DNA of 64,000 nucleotides, from contig NZ_FMCQ01000006.1 of assembly GCF_900091605.1 (NCBI RefSeq), positions 171,940 through 235,939 on the forward strand, read 5' to 3'. Below are positions 1 to 7,758 of the stretch, one piece after another. The notes beneath the pieces were generated by a model. That model was not told the DNA's origin, searched no databases, and saw nothing but the letters and a program-made list of their open reading frames with translations. The number at the start of each line of letters is the position of its first letter. Position 1 is the stretch's first letter. Both the position numbers and the translations under genes were made by a program. The DNA is from Micromonospora tulbaghiae (GTDB lineage Bacteria; Actinomycetota; Actinomycetes; Mycobacteriales; Micromonosporaceae).

Positions 1-2100
1 CTCACCCTCGACCACCCCGGCCGCTCGGCGAACGTGATGAACGCGGAGTTCGGCGCGAGCCTCACGGCCACTGTGGACCGGCTCGAAGCCGAGCGCGACC
101 GGATCACCGGCGTGATCGTCACCTCGGCCAAGAAGACGTTCTTCGCCGGGGGCGACCTGGAGACCCTGGTGCGGCTGACCCCCGCCGACGCCGAGGCGTC
201 AGCGGCCGGCGCGGCCGCGCTCAAGCACGCCGTACGCCGGCTGGAGACGCTCGGCCGGCCGGTCGTCGCCGCGATCAACGGATCCGCCCTCGGCGGCGGA
301 CTGGAACTGGCGCTGGGCTGCCACCACCGCGTCGTGCTCGACGACCCGGCGATCGAGATCGGCTTCCCCGAGGTCACGCTCGGCCTGCTGCCCGGCTGCG
401 GTGGCGTGGTGCGTACCGTCCGGCTGCTCGGTGTCACCGCCGCGCTGACCGACTGGCTGCTGCGCGGCCAGCGCCGCCGGCCGCAGGACGCGCTCGCGCA
501 CGGGCTGGTCGACGAGCTCGCCACCGACCGGGACGCCCTGATGGCCGCCGCCCGCGACTGGATCGCCGCCCACCCCGACGCGACCCAGCCGTACGACCGT
601 AAGGGCTACCGGATGCCCGGCGGCACCCCGTCCAGCCCGGGGCTCGCGGTCCAGTTGCCGGCCATGCCCGCCCTGCTGCGCAAACAGCTCAAGGGTGCGC
701 CCTACCCGGCGCCCCGCAACATCCTCGCCGCCGCCGTCGAGGGCGCCCAGGTCGACCTGGACACCGCGTTCACCGTCGAGGGGCGGTACTTCACCGAGCT
801 GGCCACCGGCCAGATCGCCAAGAACATGATCAAGGCACTGTTCTTCGACCTCCAGACCGCCCGGTCCCGGGCCGCCGGCGGGGCACACGAGCCGGTGAGC
901 AGCGTCGCGGTGGTCGGCGCGGGCATGATGGGCGCCGCCATCGCGTACGTCTGCGCCCGTGCCGGGATGCGGGTCGTGCTCAAGGACGTCACCGCCGAGG
1001 GGGCGGCGCGGGGCAAGGCGTACTCGGCGGGCCTGCTCGACAAGGCGGTCGCCCGGGGCCGGTCCACGCCAGACGAGCGCGACGAGATCCTGGGCCGGAT
1101 CCACGCCACCGGCGACCTCGCCGACCTGGCCGGCGTCGACCTCGCGATCGAGGCGGTCTTCGAGGACCCGGCGCTCAAGCACAAGGTGTACGCCGAGATC
1201 GAGCAGGTCGCGCCGGGCGCGCTCATCGCCTCCAACACGTCCACGCTGCCCATCACGCTGCTCGCCGAGGGCGTCAGCCGGCCGGATGAGTTCGTCGGGC
1301 TGCACTTCTTCTCCCCGGTGGACAAGATGCCGCTGGTCGAGGTGATCCGCGGTGAGCGGACCGACGAGACCACGCTGGGCCGAGCGCTGGGCGTCGTACG
1401 CCGGCTGCGCAAGACGCCGATCGTGGTCAACGACAGCCGGGGCTTCTTCACCAGCCGGGTCATCGGGACGTTCACCAACGAGGGCGTGGCGATGCTGGCC
1501 GAGGGCATCCCGGCGGCGACCGTCGAGCAGGCCAGCAGCCAGGCCGGGTATCCCGCGCCGGTCCTCGCGCTGATGGACGAGCTGACCCTGACCCTGCCCC
1601 GGAAGATCCGGCAGGAGACGGCCGCGGCCACAGTCGCCGCCGGTGGCACCTGGACGCCGCACGCGGCCGACGCGGTGATCGACCGGATGATCGACGAGTG
1701 CGGCCGGACCGGGCGCTCCGGTGGCGCCGGCTTCTACGACTACCGCGACGGGAAACGGGCCGGGCTCTGGCCGGGGCTGCGGGAGCAGTTCGGCGGCACG
1801 AACCTGGACACGCCGTTCGAGGACCTCAAGGAGCGGATGCTGTTCATCGAGGCGATCGAGTCGGTGCGGTGCCTGGACGAGGGCGTGCTGACCTCGGTGG
1901 CCGACGCCAACGTCGGCTCGATCCTGGGCATCGGCTACCCGAGTTGGACCGGCGGCGTCCTCCAGTACGTCAACCAGTACGACGGCGGGCTGCCGGGCTT
2001 CGTGGCCCGCGCCCGGGTGCTCGCCGAGCGGTACGGGCAGCGGTTCGACCCGCCGCCGCTGCTGGTGGCCATGGCCGAGCGGGGCGAGCGGTTCGAATAG
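1..2100 (+). CDS. 3-hydroxyacyl-CoA dehydrogenase / enoyl-CoA hydratase fusion (FadJ/FadB-like), 5' end outside window
   Basis: Bifunctional beta-oxidation enzyme: hydration of trans-2-enoyl-CoA, then NAD-dependent oxidation of the 3-hydroxyacyl-CoA. The frame is open from base 1 and already reads crotonase sequence (LDHPGRSANVMN), so the GTG at 34 is not the true start and the gene begins before the window. Crotonase half, about the first 230 codons: FFAGGDLE oxyanion loop, GGGLELAL and FPEVTLGLLPG, which keep both glutamates expected of an active hydratase. Dehydrogenase half: Rossmann motif VVGAGMMG near codon 305, catalytic His in GLHFFSPVDKMPLVEV, and VVNDSRGFFTSR, followed by the C-terminal dimerisation domain. 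No thiolase is visible; it may lie upstream. A 13-bp hairpin follows the stop. Confidence 0.93.
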   Translation, partial: LTLDHPGRSANVMNAEFGASLTATVDRLEAERDRITGVIVTSAKKTFFAGGDLETLVRLTPADAEASAAGAAALKHAVRRLETLGRPVVAAINGSALGGGLELALGCHHRVVLDDPAIEIGFPEVTLGLLPGCGGVVRTVRLLGVTAALTDWLLRGQRRRPQDALAHGLVDELATDRDALMAAARDWIAAHPDATQPYDRKGYRMPGGTPSSPGLAVQLPAMPALLRKQLKGAPYPAPRNILAAAVEGAQVDLDTAFTVEGRYFTELATGQIAKNMIKALFFDLQTARSRAAGGAHEPVSSVAVVGAGMMGAAIAYVCARAGMRVVLKDVTAEGAARGKAYSAGLLDKAVARGRSTPDERDEILGRIHATGDLADLAGVDLAIEAVFEDPALKHKVYAEIEQVAPGALIASNTSTLPITLLAEGVSRPDEFVGLHFFSPVDKMPLVEVIRGERTDETTLGRALGVVRRLRKTPIVVNDSRGFFTSRVIGTFTNEGVAMLAEGIPAATVEQASSQAGYPAPVLALMDELTLTLPRKIRQETAAATVAAGGTWTPHAADAVIDRMIDECGRTGRSGGAGFYDYRDGKRAGLWPGLREQFGGTNLDTPFEDLKERMLFIEAIESVRCLDEGVLTSVADANVGSILGIGYPSWTGGVLQYVNQYDGGLPGFVARARVLAERYGQRFDPPPLLVAMAERGERFE

Positions 2101-2106
2101 GGTCCG

Positions 2107-2141
2107 GCCGGCCGCGGCCTCGACGAGTGGCCGCGGCCGGC
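2107..2141. terminator. Hairpin between convergent genes
   Basis: Perfect 13-bp inverted repeat (GCCGGCCGCGGCC and its complement) with a 9-nt loop. It sits between the stop of the beta-oxidation fusion gene (+) and the stop of the HxlR gene (-). There is no T-tract, as is common for actinobacterial terminators. Confidence 0.5.
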
Positions 2142-2148
2142 GCTCTCC

Positions 2149-2517
2149 TCAGACGCCCCGGCCCGTCTTCGCCAGCCCTCGGGCGATCGGCCGCTCGCGT
2201 CCCCAGGCGGCCAGCGGCTCGAGGGCGTCGTTGAGGCGCACGCCGTCCGCGGTCAGCGAGTACTCGACGCGGGGCGGCACCTCGTCGTAGGAGACGCGGT
2301 GCACGACGCCGTCCGCCTCCATCTCGCGGAGGTGTGCGGCCAGCACCTTCTCGGTGACCCCCGGCAGCAGTCGACGCAACTCGCCGAAGCGGCGGCAGGG
2401 GTGCTCGTGGAGGGCCCAGAGGATCAGCACCTTCCACTTGCCCCCGATCACCTCCATCGCGGTGTCGATCCCGCAGACGTGGCCTCCTGGTGCGCCCGGC
2501 CGGTTCAACGTCGCCAT
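2149..2517 (-). CDS. HxlR-family transcriptional regulator
   Basis: Winged-helix DNA-binding protein of 122 aa, the usual HxlR length. It has the family signature around residues 14-35 (VCGIDTAMEVIGGKWKVLILW), including the N-terminal Cys that is the redox-sensing residue in some HxlR members. The helix-turn-helix follows (FGELRRLLPGVTEKVLAAHLREME) with the wing VVHRVSYDEVPPRVEYSLT. The ATG is preceded by GGAGGGG. The gene is divergent from the dehydrogenase at 2613, with 95 bp between the starts. HxlR proteins often control the divergent enzyme gene, so that gene is the likely target; this is inferred from layout. Confidence 0.9.
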   Translation of the reverse strand: MATLNRPGAPGGHVCGIDTAMEVIGGKWKVLILWALHEHPCRRFGELRRLLPGVTEKVLAAHLREMEADGVVHRVSYDEVPPRVEYSLTADGVRLNDALEPLAAWGRERPIARGLAKTGRGV

Positions 2518-2612
2518 GCCCCGCCCCTCCGACGTGCTCGCTCACCTCAGGGTAACCACCTACTCCGAAGTGCGTACTTGATCATCTTTTGGCCTGCGAC
2601 CAGCCTGAGGGC

Positions 2613-3545
2613 ATGGCACCGAACACTGTCGACAAGACCCCCGTCACGCTGCTGGGCCTCGGCGCGATGGGCACCGCGCTGGCCCGCACCTGGATCGCCG
2701 CGGGCCACCCGCTCACCGTCTGGAACCGCACCCCGGCCCGCGCAGCGGCGATCTCCGACGAGGGGGCGGGGCTCGCGGACAGCGCCGCTGCGGCCGTCGC
2801 GGCGAACACCCTGGTCGTCGTCTGTCTATTGGACGACGACTCGGTCGGGGAGGTGCTGGCCGGCACCGACCTGACCGGCAAGGATCTGGTCAATCTGACC
2901 ACCGGCACCCCTGCCGAGGCCCGCTCCCGAGCCGAGTGGGCCCGCGAGCGCGGTGCCCGCTACCTGGACGGCGGGATCATGGCCGTTCCTCCGATGATCG
3001 GCCTCCCGGAGGCCGGCGGTTACGTCTTCTACAGCGGCTCGCGGGAGCTGTTCGAGCGGCACCGGGAGACGTTGGGCGTCCCGGCCGGCACCACCTACGT
3101 CGGCCGGGACGCGGGCTTCGCCGCCCTGCACGACGTGGCCCTGCTCAGCGCCATGTACGGGATGTTCGCCGGGGCAGCGCACGCCTTCGCCCTGATCCGC
3201 AAGGAGGACATCGACCCCGCGTCGCTGGCCCCGCTGCTCGCCGACTGGCTCGTGACGATGGCCCCGGCAGTTCATCAGACCGCCGACCAGCTGCGCGGCG
3301 GCGACTACACGAAGGGTGTCGTCTCCAGTCTCGCCATGCAGGTGGCCGGCACGCCGACCTTCCTGAGCACCGCCGAACAGCAGGGCGTCAGCCCGGAACT
3401 GCTCAGCCCGTACTTCGAACTGATGCGCCGCCGCCTGGCGCAGGGCGGCGGCGAGGAGGACCTGACGGGCGTGATCGACCTGCTGGTGCGCGGGCCGGAT
3501 CACGTCAGGACATCTGCTCGGACAGCCCGTACGTCTTGGCGATGA
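2613..3545 (+). CDS. NAD(P)-dependent oxidoreductase, imine-reductase-like member of the beta-hydroxyacid dehydrogenase superfamily
   Basis: Rossmann N-terminus with GLGAMG and then VWNRTP, the Asn-Arg-Thr that usually binds the NADPH phosphate. An all-helical C-terminal domain follows. In beta-hydroxyacid dehydrogenases a catalytic Lys lies in the first long helix; here the matching segment is AALHDVALLSAMYGMF with Asp instead, as in imine reductases and reductive aminases. An imine or a related prochiral C=N substrate is therefore more likely than a hydroxyacid (inference). Start: an in-frame TTG lies at 2589, but ATG 2613 follows GAGG and makes the Rossmann fold begin at the normal distance, giving 310 aa. 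The last 41 bp overlap the 3' end of the convergent acyl-CoA dehydrogenase gene. Confidence 0.85.
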   Translation: MAPNTVDKTPVTLLGLGAMGTALARTWIAAGHPLTVWNRTPARAAAISDEGAGLADSAAAAVAANTLVVVCLLDDDSVGEVLAGTDLTGKDLVNLTTGTPAEARSRAEWARERGARYLDGGIMAVPPMIGLPEAGGYVFYSGSRELFERHRETLGVPAGTTYVGRDAGFAALHDVALLSAMYGMFAGAAHAFALIRKEDIDPASLAPLLADWLVTMAPAVHQTADQLRGGDYTKGVVSSLAMQVAGTPTFLSTAEQQGVSPELLSPYFELMRRRLAQGGGEEDLTGVIDLLVRGPDHVRTSARTARTSWR

Positions 3546-4656
3546 TCTCGCGCTGGATCTCGCTGGCGCCGCCGTAGACGGTGGACACGATCGACGAGCG
3601 CACCAGGCGCTCCATGTCGAACTCGGTGGTGTAGCCGTAGCCGCCCATCATCTGCATCGCGTCCAGGGCGACCCGGCGGGCGGTCTCGGTGGCCTTGAGC
3701 TTCGCCATCGAACTCTCCCGGGGCAGCACCGTGTCCGGCGCCTTGTCGACCTTGGCGGCGGTGTCGTAGACCAGCAGCCGGGCGCACTCGATCTCGGTGG
3801 CCAGGTCGGCCAGCCGGTGCCGGAGCACCTGGAACGATCCGATCGGCCGGCGGAACTGCCGCCGGTGCTTCACGTACTCGACGACGTCGCCGAACGCCCG
3901 CTGCGCGGTGCCGAGCATGACGCTGGCGAGGATCAGCCGCTCCATGTTGAGCCCGGCCATCAGTTGCCGCCAGCCGTTGTCGACCTCGCCGACCACGGCG
4001 TCGGCGGGCAGCACGCAGTCGGTGAAGTAGAGGTCGTTCACCTCCCGGCCGCCCATGGTGTCGATGCCGGAGACGGTCAGGCCGGGCGCCGAGGCGGGGA
4101 CCAGGAACATGGTCAGGCCGTGGTGGTCGCCGGCCCGGCCGGAGGTGCGGGCGACCAGCAGGATGTGCTCGGCCAGGTGGGCGTTCGAACACCACGTCTT
4201 CTGGCCGTTGACGACGTACCCGTCGTCGCGGCGCTCGGCGCGGCAGCTCAGGTTCGCCACGTCGGAGCCGGCCTCGGGCTCGGACATCGCGACCGCCTCG
4301 ATGACGCCGCGGGCCACTCCGGACAGGATCAGCTTCTTCTGCGCCGGCGTGCCGAACCGCTGGTAGGTGGCGGCCACGATGATCGAGGTGGTGAAGCCGC
4401 CGATCGGGGCCATCGCGCGGGCCGTCTCCTCCAGGAACAGGCACAGCTCCGTCATGCCGGCGCCGCCGCCATCGAACTCCTCCGGCAGGGACAGGCCCAG
4501 CCAGCCGAGGTCGGCCATCTTGCGGTACAGCTCCGGGCTGTGCGGTTCCCGGCCGCCGTTCGTGAGGTTCTGCCGCTGCTCGCGGGTGCCCACCTCGCGG
4601 CGGCAGAAGTCCCGCACCGCCTCGACCAGGGATCGTTGCTCGTCGCTCCACTCCAC
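3505..4656 (-). CDS. Acyl-CoA dehydrogenase
   Basis: FAD enzyme of 383 aa that introduces the alpha,beta double bond into an acyl-CoA and passes electrons to ETF. It has the N-terminal helical domain, the flavin-contact motif MSEPEAGSDVANL near residue 125, the WCSNAHLAEH stretch, and the C-terminal helical domain ending YGGASEIQREIIAKTYGL. The position of the classical base (YEG in medium-chain enzymes) is Gly, as in long-chain or isovaleryl types where the Glu lies on another helix (near MERLILAS). The start is GTG 4656, behind GGAGG. It is divergent from the aldehyde dehydrogenase; the 19-bp operator-like sequence lies between the two starts, so both may share control. Confidence 0.93.
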   Translation of the reverse strand: MEWSDEQRSLVEAVRDFCRREVGTREQRQNLTNGGREPHSPELYRKMADLGWLGLSLPEEFDGGGAGMTELCLFLEETARAMAPIGGFTTSIIVAATYQRFGTPAQKKLILSGVARGVIEAVAMSEPEAGSDVANLSCRAERRDDGYVVNGQKTWCSNAHLAEHILLVARTSGRAGDHHGLTMFLVPASAPGLTVSGIDTMGGREVNDLYFTDCVLPADAVVGEVDNGWRQLMAGLNMERLILASVMLGTAQRAFGDVVEYVKHRRQFRRPIGSFQVLRHRLADLATEIECARLLVYDTAAKVDKAPDTVLPRESSMAKLKATETARRVALDAMQMMGGYGYTTEFDMERLVRSSIVSTVYGGASEIQREIIAKTYGLSEQMS

Positions 4657-4702
4657 TGCGGTACCTCCAGCGCGTCAGCAGGGATTGACAGCAAGGCTAG
4701 AC

Positions 4703-4721
4703 TATCGAATATCAAATGTCA
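4703..4721. promoter_or_regulatory. Operator-like site, copy 1 (candidate GntR box)
   Basis: TATCGAATATCAAATGTCA, which matches 17 of 19 bases of the sequence at 6916-6934. It lies between the divergent acyl-CoA dehydrogenase and aldehyde dehydrogenase genes and abuts the AGGAGG ribosome site of the latter. The only other copy noticed is in front of the GntR regulator and crotonase operon, hence the assignment to that regulator (inference). Confidence 0.55.
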
Positions 4722-4732
4722 GGAGGCTGTCG

Positions 4733-6223
4733 ATGACGTCCCTCGTGGAGCACCCTCGCCGGCTGCGCGTCGTCGACCCGGTGACAGGTGAGCACCGCGC
4801 CGACTACGAGATCGCCGACGACGCCGCAGTGCGCGCCGCCGTGTCGCGAGCCCGCGAGGCGGCCGGCTGGTGGGCCGGCCTGGACGCCCGGCAACGCCGC
4901 CGCCACCTGCTGGCGTACAAGGCGGCAGTCGCCGGCGGTATCGAGGAGCTGGCCGGGATCGTCCGGAGCGAGACCGGCAAGAGCCTCGCCGGGGCGCAGC
5001 TCGAGGTGATGCTCGCCGTCGAGCACCTGGACTGGGCGGCCCGGCACGCCGCGCGGGTGCTCAGGCGGCGCTCGGTCCCCTCCGGCCTGCTCGCGTTCAA
5101 CCAGGCCGCCTCCGTCGAGTACGTGCCGTACGGCGTGGTCGGCGTGATCGGCCCGTGGAACTACCCCGTCTACACGCCGATGGGTGCGGTGTCGCACGCG
5201 CTGGCCGCCGGCAACGCTGTGGTGTTCAAGCCCAGCGAGTTCACCCCCGGTGTCGGTGTGTGGCTGGCCGAGCGCTGGCACGAGCTGTTCCCCGACCACC
5301 CGGTCCTCCAGGTGGTCACCGGCGACGGCACGACCGGCGCGGCGCTGTGCCGCGCGTCGGTCGACAAGATCGCGTTCACCGGGTCGGCCGCGACCGGGCG
5401 CGCGGTCATGGCCGCCTGCGCCGAGAGCCTGACACCGGTGGTGATCGAGGGCGGGGGTAAGGACGCTCTGATCGTCACCGCCGACGCCGACCTCGACGCG
5501 GCCGCGCGGGCGGCGGTCTTCGGGGGACTGGGCAACGCCGGGCAGACGTGTGCCGGCGTCGAGCGCGTCTACGTCGAACGGTCCGTCTACCAGCCGTTCC
5601 TGGCCACGCTCACCGAGCTGGCGCGGCAGGTCCGGCCGGGCGCCGAGCCGGACGCGCCGTACGGGCCGATGACCACGCCCACCCAGCCGGACGTCGTGCG
5701 GCGCCACGTCACCGACGCGCTCGACCGGGGCGCCCGGGCGGTGGTCGGTGACGTGGATTCGGTACGTCCCCCGTTCGTGGAGCCGGTCGTGCTGACCGAC
5801 GTGCCCGAGGACAGCGCCGCCGTCACCGAGGAGACGTTCGGCCCGGTGCTCGTGGTCAACCCGGTGGCCGACGCCGACGAGGCGGTACGCCGGACGAACG
5901 CGACCAGCTACGGGCTCTCCGGTTCGATCTTCACCCGCGACCGTCGCCGTGGCCTGGCGCTCGCCGGGCGGCTGCGGGCCGGCGCGGTGTCGGTCAACTC
6001 CGTGCTGGGGTACGCGGGGGTGCCGTCACTGCCCTTCGGCGGTGTGGGCGACTCCGGATTCGGGCGGGTCCACGGCGCGGACGGCCTGCGCGAGTTCAGC
6101 CGGGCGCGATCGGTGACGTGGCAGCGGTTCCGGCCGCTGATCGAAGTGATGACGCTCCAGCCGTCCGCCTCCGCGATGAAGCGCTCGCTGGTGATGTTCG
6201 CGTGGCGTCATGGCCGCCGGTGA
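4733..6223 (+). CDS. Aldehyde dehydrogenase family protein
   Basis: NAD(P)-dependent oxidation of an aldehyde to a carboxylate; 496 aa. It shows the nucleotide-binding segment GVIGPWNYPVYTPM, FTGSAATGRAVM, the general base in VVIEGGGKDALIV (an EGGGK variant of the usual ELGGK), and the catalytic Cys in GNAGQTCAGVERV near residue 274. Near the C-terminus LPFGGVGDSGFGRVHG matches the family. The frame is open far upstream, but ATG 4733 has AGGAGG seven bases ahead and begins at the normal family N-terminus. It ends 1 bp before the stop of the GntR gene. The operator-like site just upstream suggests regulation with the neighbouring acyl-CoA genes; an acyl-derived aldehyde is a plausible substrate. 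Confidence 0.92.
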   Translation: MTSLVEHPRRLRVVDPVTGEHRADYEIADDAAVRAAVSRAREAAGWWAGLDARQRRRHLLAYKAAVAGGIEELAGIVRSETGKSLAGAQLEVMLAVEHLDWAARHAARVLRRRSVPSGLLAFNQAASVEYVPYGVVGVIGPWNYPVYTPMGAVSHALAAGNAVVFKPSEFTPGVGVWLAERWHELFPDHPVLQVVTGDGTTGAALCRASVDKIAFTGSAATGRAVMAACAESLTPVVIEGGGKDALIVTADADLDAAARAAVFGGLGNAGQTCAGVERVYVERSVYQPFLATLTELARQVRPGAEPDAPYGPMTTPTQPDVVRRHVTDALDRGARAVVGDVDSVRPPFVEPVVLTDVPEDSAAVTEETFGPVLVVNPVADADEAVRRTNATSYGLSGSIFTRDRRRGLALAGRLRAGAVSVNSVLGYAGVPSLPFGGVGDSGFGRVHGADGLREFSRARSVTWQRFRPLIEVMTLQPSASAMKRSLVMFAWRHGRR

Positions 6224-6224
6224 C

Positions 6225-6905
6225 TCACTCGTTCCACACGCCCAGTCCGTCGAGGTGCTTGACCAGCCGTTCCGCGCCGTCGGTGAAGTGCCGGGCCATG
6301 ACCGGCCGGACGGCCTCCGGGTCGCCTGCCGCGAGCGCGTCGAGCAGCGCCTCGTGATCGGCGACCATGCCGGCCCGCCACTCCGGGTCGGCGGCGTAGA
6401 ACCGCGACGGCGTGTAGCGGGTCACGGTCCGCAGCAGCCAGGACAGCTTGCGCGCGTCGGCGAGCCGGTTGATCCGGCGGTGGAACTCGTATTCGAGCTG
6501 CTCGACCCGGCTGGTCTGCCGGGCCTGGGCGGCGCGGCGCAGCCGTTCGTGCTGCTGCCGCAGGTCGTCGAGCTGGTCCGGCGTGATGCTGACGGCGACC
6601 CGGGCGGCCAGCTCACCGGCGATGTGGCCCTGGAGGCTGAACACGTCGATGATGTCCTGCCGGGACAGCGGCGCCACCACGTGCCCGCGTCGCGGTTGCA
6701 GCTCGACCATGTCCTCCGCGCGCAGCATCAGCAGCGCCTCACGCACCGGTGTGATGCTCAGCCCGGTCTCCTGGGCGATTTCCTCCAGCCGGATTCGTTC
6801 GCCGGGGCGCAGCTGGCCGGACATGATCCGGTCGCGCAGCAAGCTCGCCACCGTCTCGGAGAGCTGGGGCTGGGACACGCTCGGGGTCTTGCCACGTTCC
6901 GCCAC
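6225..6905 (-). CDS. GntR-family transcriptional regulator, FCD (FadR/VanR) subfamily
   Basis: 226 aa. The N-terminal winged helix (residues 12-75) has the GntR signature LRPGERIRLEEIAQETGLSI followed by TPVREALLMLRAEDMVEL. The C-terminal helical FCD ligand domain (about 85-215) carries the spaced His residues EYEFHRRIN, VADHEALLDAL and MARHFTDG that bind a metal in many FCD proteins. These regulators usually bind small carboxylates or acyl-CoA-related metabolites and repress adjacent catabolic genes. It is divergent from the crotonase-racemase-LLM-dehydrogenase operon, and the 19-bp sequence at 6916-6934 lies between them. Autoregulation and control of both flanking promoters are likely but inferred. 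Confidence 0.92.
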   Translation of the reverse strand: MAERGKTPSVSQPQLSETVASLLRDRIMSGQLRPGERIRLEEIAQETGLSITPVREALLMLRAEDMVELQPRRGHVVAPLSRQDIIDVFSLQGHIAGELAARVAVSITPDQLDDLRQQHERLRRAAQARQTSRVEQLEYEFHRRINRLADARKLSWLLRTVTRYTPSRFYAADPEWRAGMVADHEALLDALAAGDPEAVRPVMARHFTDGAERLVKHLDGLGVWNE

Positions 6906-6915
6906 CGGACAAGGG

Positions 6916-6934
6916 TATCAAATGTCAAATGTCA
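6916..6934. promoter_or_regulatory. Operator-like site, copy 2 (candidate GntR box)
   Basis: TATCAAATGTCAAATGTCA, containing the direct repeat CAAATGT-CAAATGT. It lies between the GntR start (6905, -) and the crotonase start (6949, +) and differs from 4703-4721 at two positions. An ATG inside it (6922) is in frame with the crotonase, but GTG 6949 has the better ribosome site, which leaves this element in the promoter/leader. Confidence 0.6.
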
Positions 6935-6948
6935 CAAGGATCGAGTCG

Positions 6949-7758
6949 GTGAGCGCGTCCGAGCAGGCCGGTGACGGTCTGCGGGCCGCCACCGCCGACG
7001 GCGTACGCACCATCTGGTTCGACCGGCCCGACCGGCGCAACGCGATGACGCTGGAGATGTTCCGCGACTACTACGCGGCTCTGGTGGCGGCCGACGCGGA
7101 CCCGGAGGTACGGGCGGTCGTGGTCACCGGCACCGGCGACTGGTTCTGTGCCGGCGCCGACCCGGAGGCGCTCGCCGCGCTGCTCGACGAGCACAACCGC
7201 GATCTGCTGGCGGGCGAGTTCGGCTTCCCGCCGCACCTGCCGTTGACGCTCGGCACGCCGATCGTCGCCGCGGTGAACGGCGGCGCGGCGGGCCTCGGCC
7301 TGGTCCACGCGCTCTACGCCGACGTGCGGTTCATGGCGGCGCAGGCGCGCCTGTCCACCACGTTCAGCCGGCTCGGCCTCGTCGCCGAGTACGGCAGCGC
7401 CTGGCTGCTGCCCCGGCTGGTCGGCCTCGGCGCCGCGCTGGACCTGCTGGTGTCCGGCCGCAAGGTCGACGCGGTGGAGGCGTTCCGGATCGGGCTCGTG
7501 CAACGCGTGCTCCCGCGCGAGGAGGTGCTGGCCGAGGCACAAGCCTATGCGGCGGACCTGGCGCAGCACTGCTCACCGGCCTCCATGGCGGTGATCCGGC
7601 GGCAGGTGTTCTCCGGCCTGGAGACCGGCGCCGCCGAGGCCGCCGCCGACGCGATCCGGCTCATGGTCGAGTCGCTGGCCGGCGCCGACTTCGGCGAGGC
7701 CCTGATCGGCCGGGCCCAGGGGCGCGCGCCCCGCTTCGCCCCACGGGCCGGCGCGTGA
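6949..7758 (+). CDS. Enoyl-CoA hydratase/isomerase (crotonase) family protein
   Basis: Crotonase fold, 269 aa. It has the oxyanion-hole loop DWFCAGADPEAL near residue 70 and the second loop AAVNGGAAGLGLVHALYADV. The first catalytic Glu of true hydratases (GGCELAM-type motif) is absent, since the segment reads AAGLGLVHAL. The second acidic position is kept (SRLGLVAEYGSAWLLPRLVG). An isomerase, or a hydratase using one acid residue, is as likely as a classical hydratase. GTG 6949 is chosen because AAGGA lies eight bases upstream; ATG 6922 would put the start inside the operator-like element. It is the first gene of a four-gene operon and overlaps the next by 4 bp (GTGA). Confidence 0.88.
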   Translation: MSASEQAGDGLRAATADGVRTIWFDRPDRRNAMTLEMFRDYYAALVAADADPEVRAVVVTGTGDWFCAGADPEALAALLDEHNRDLLAGEFGFPPHLPLTLGTPIVAAVNGGAAGLGLVHALYADVRFMAAQARLSTTFSRLGLVAEYGSAWLLPRLVGLGAALDLLVSGRKVDAVEAFRIGLVQRVLPREEVLAEAQAYAADLAQHCSPASMAVIRRQVFSGLETGAAEAAADAIRLMVESLAGADFGEALIGRAQGRAPRFAPRAGA

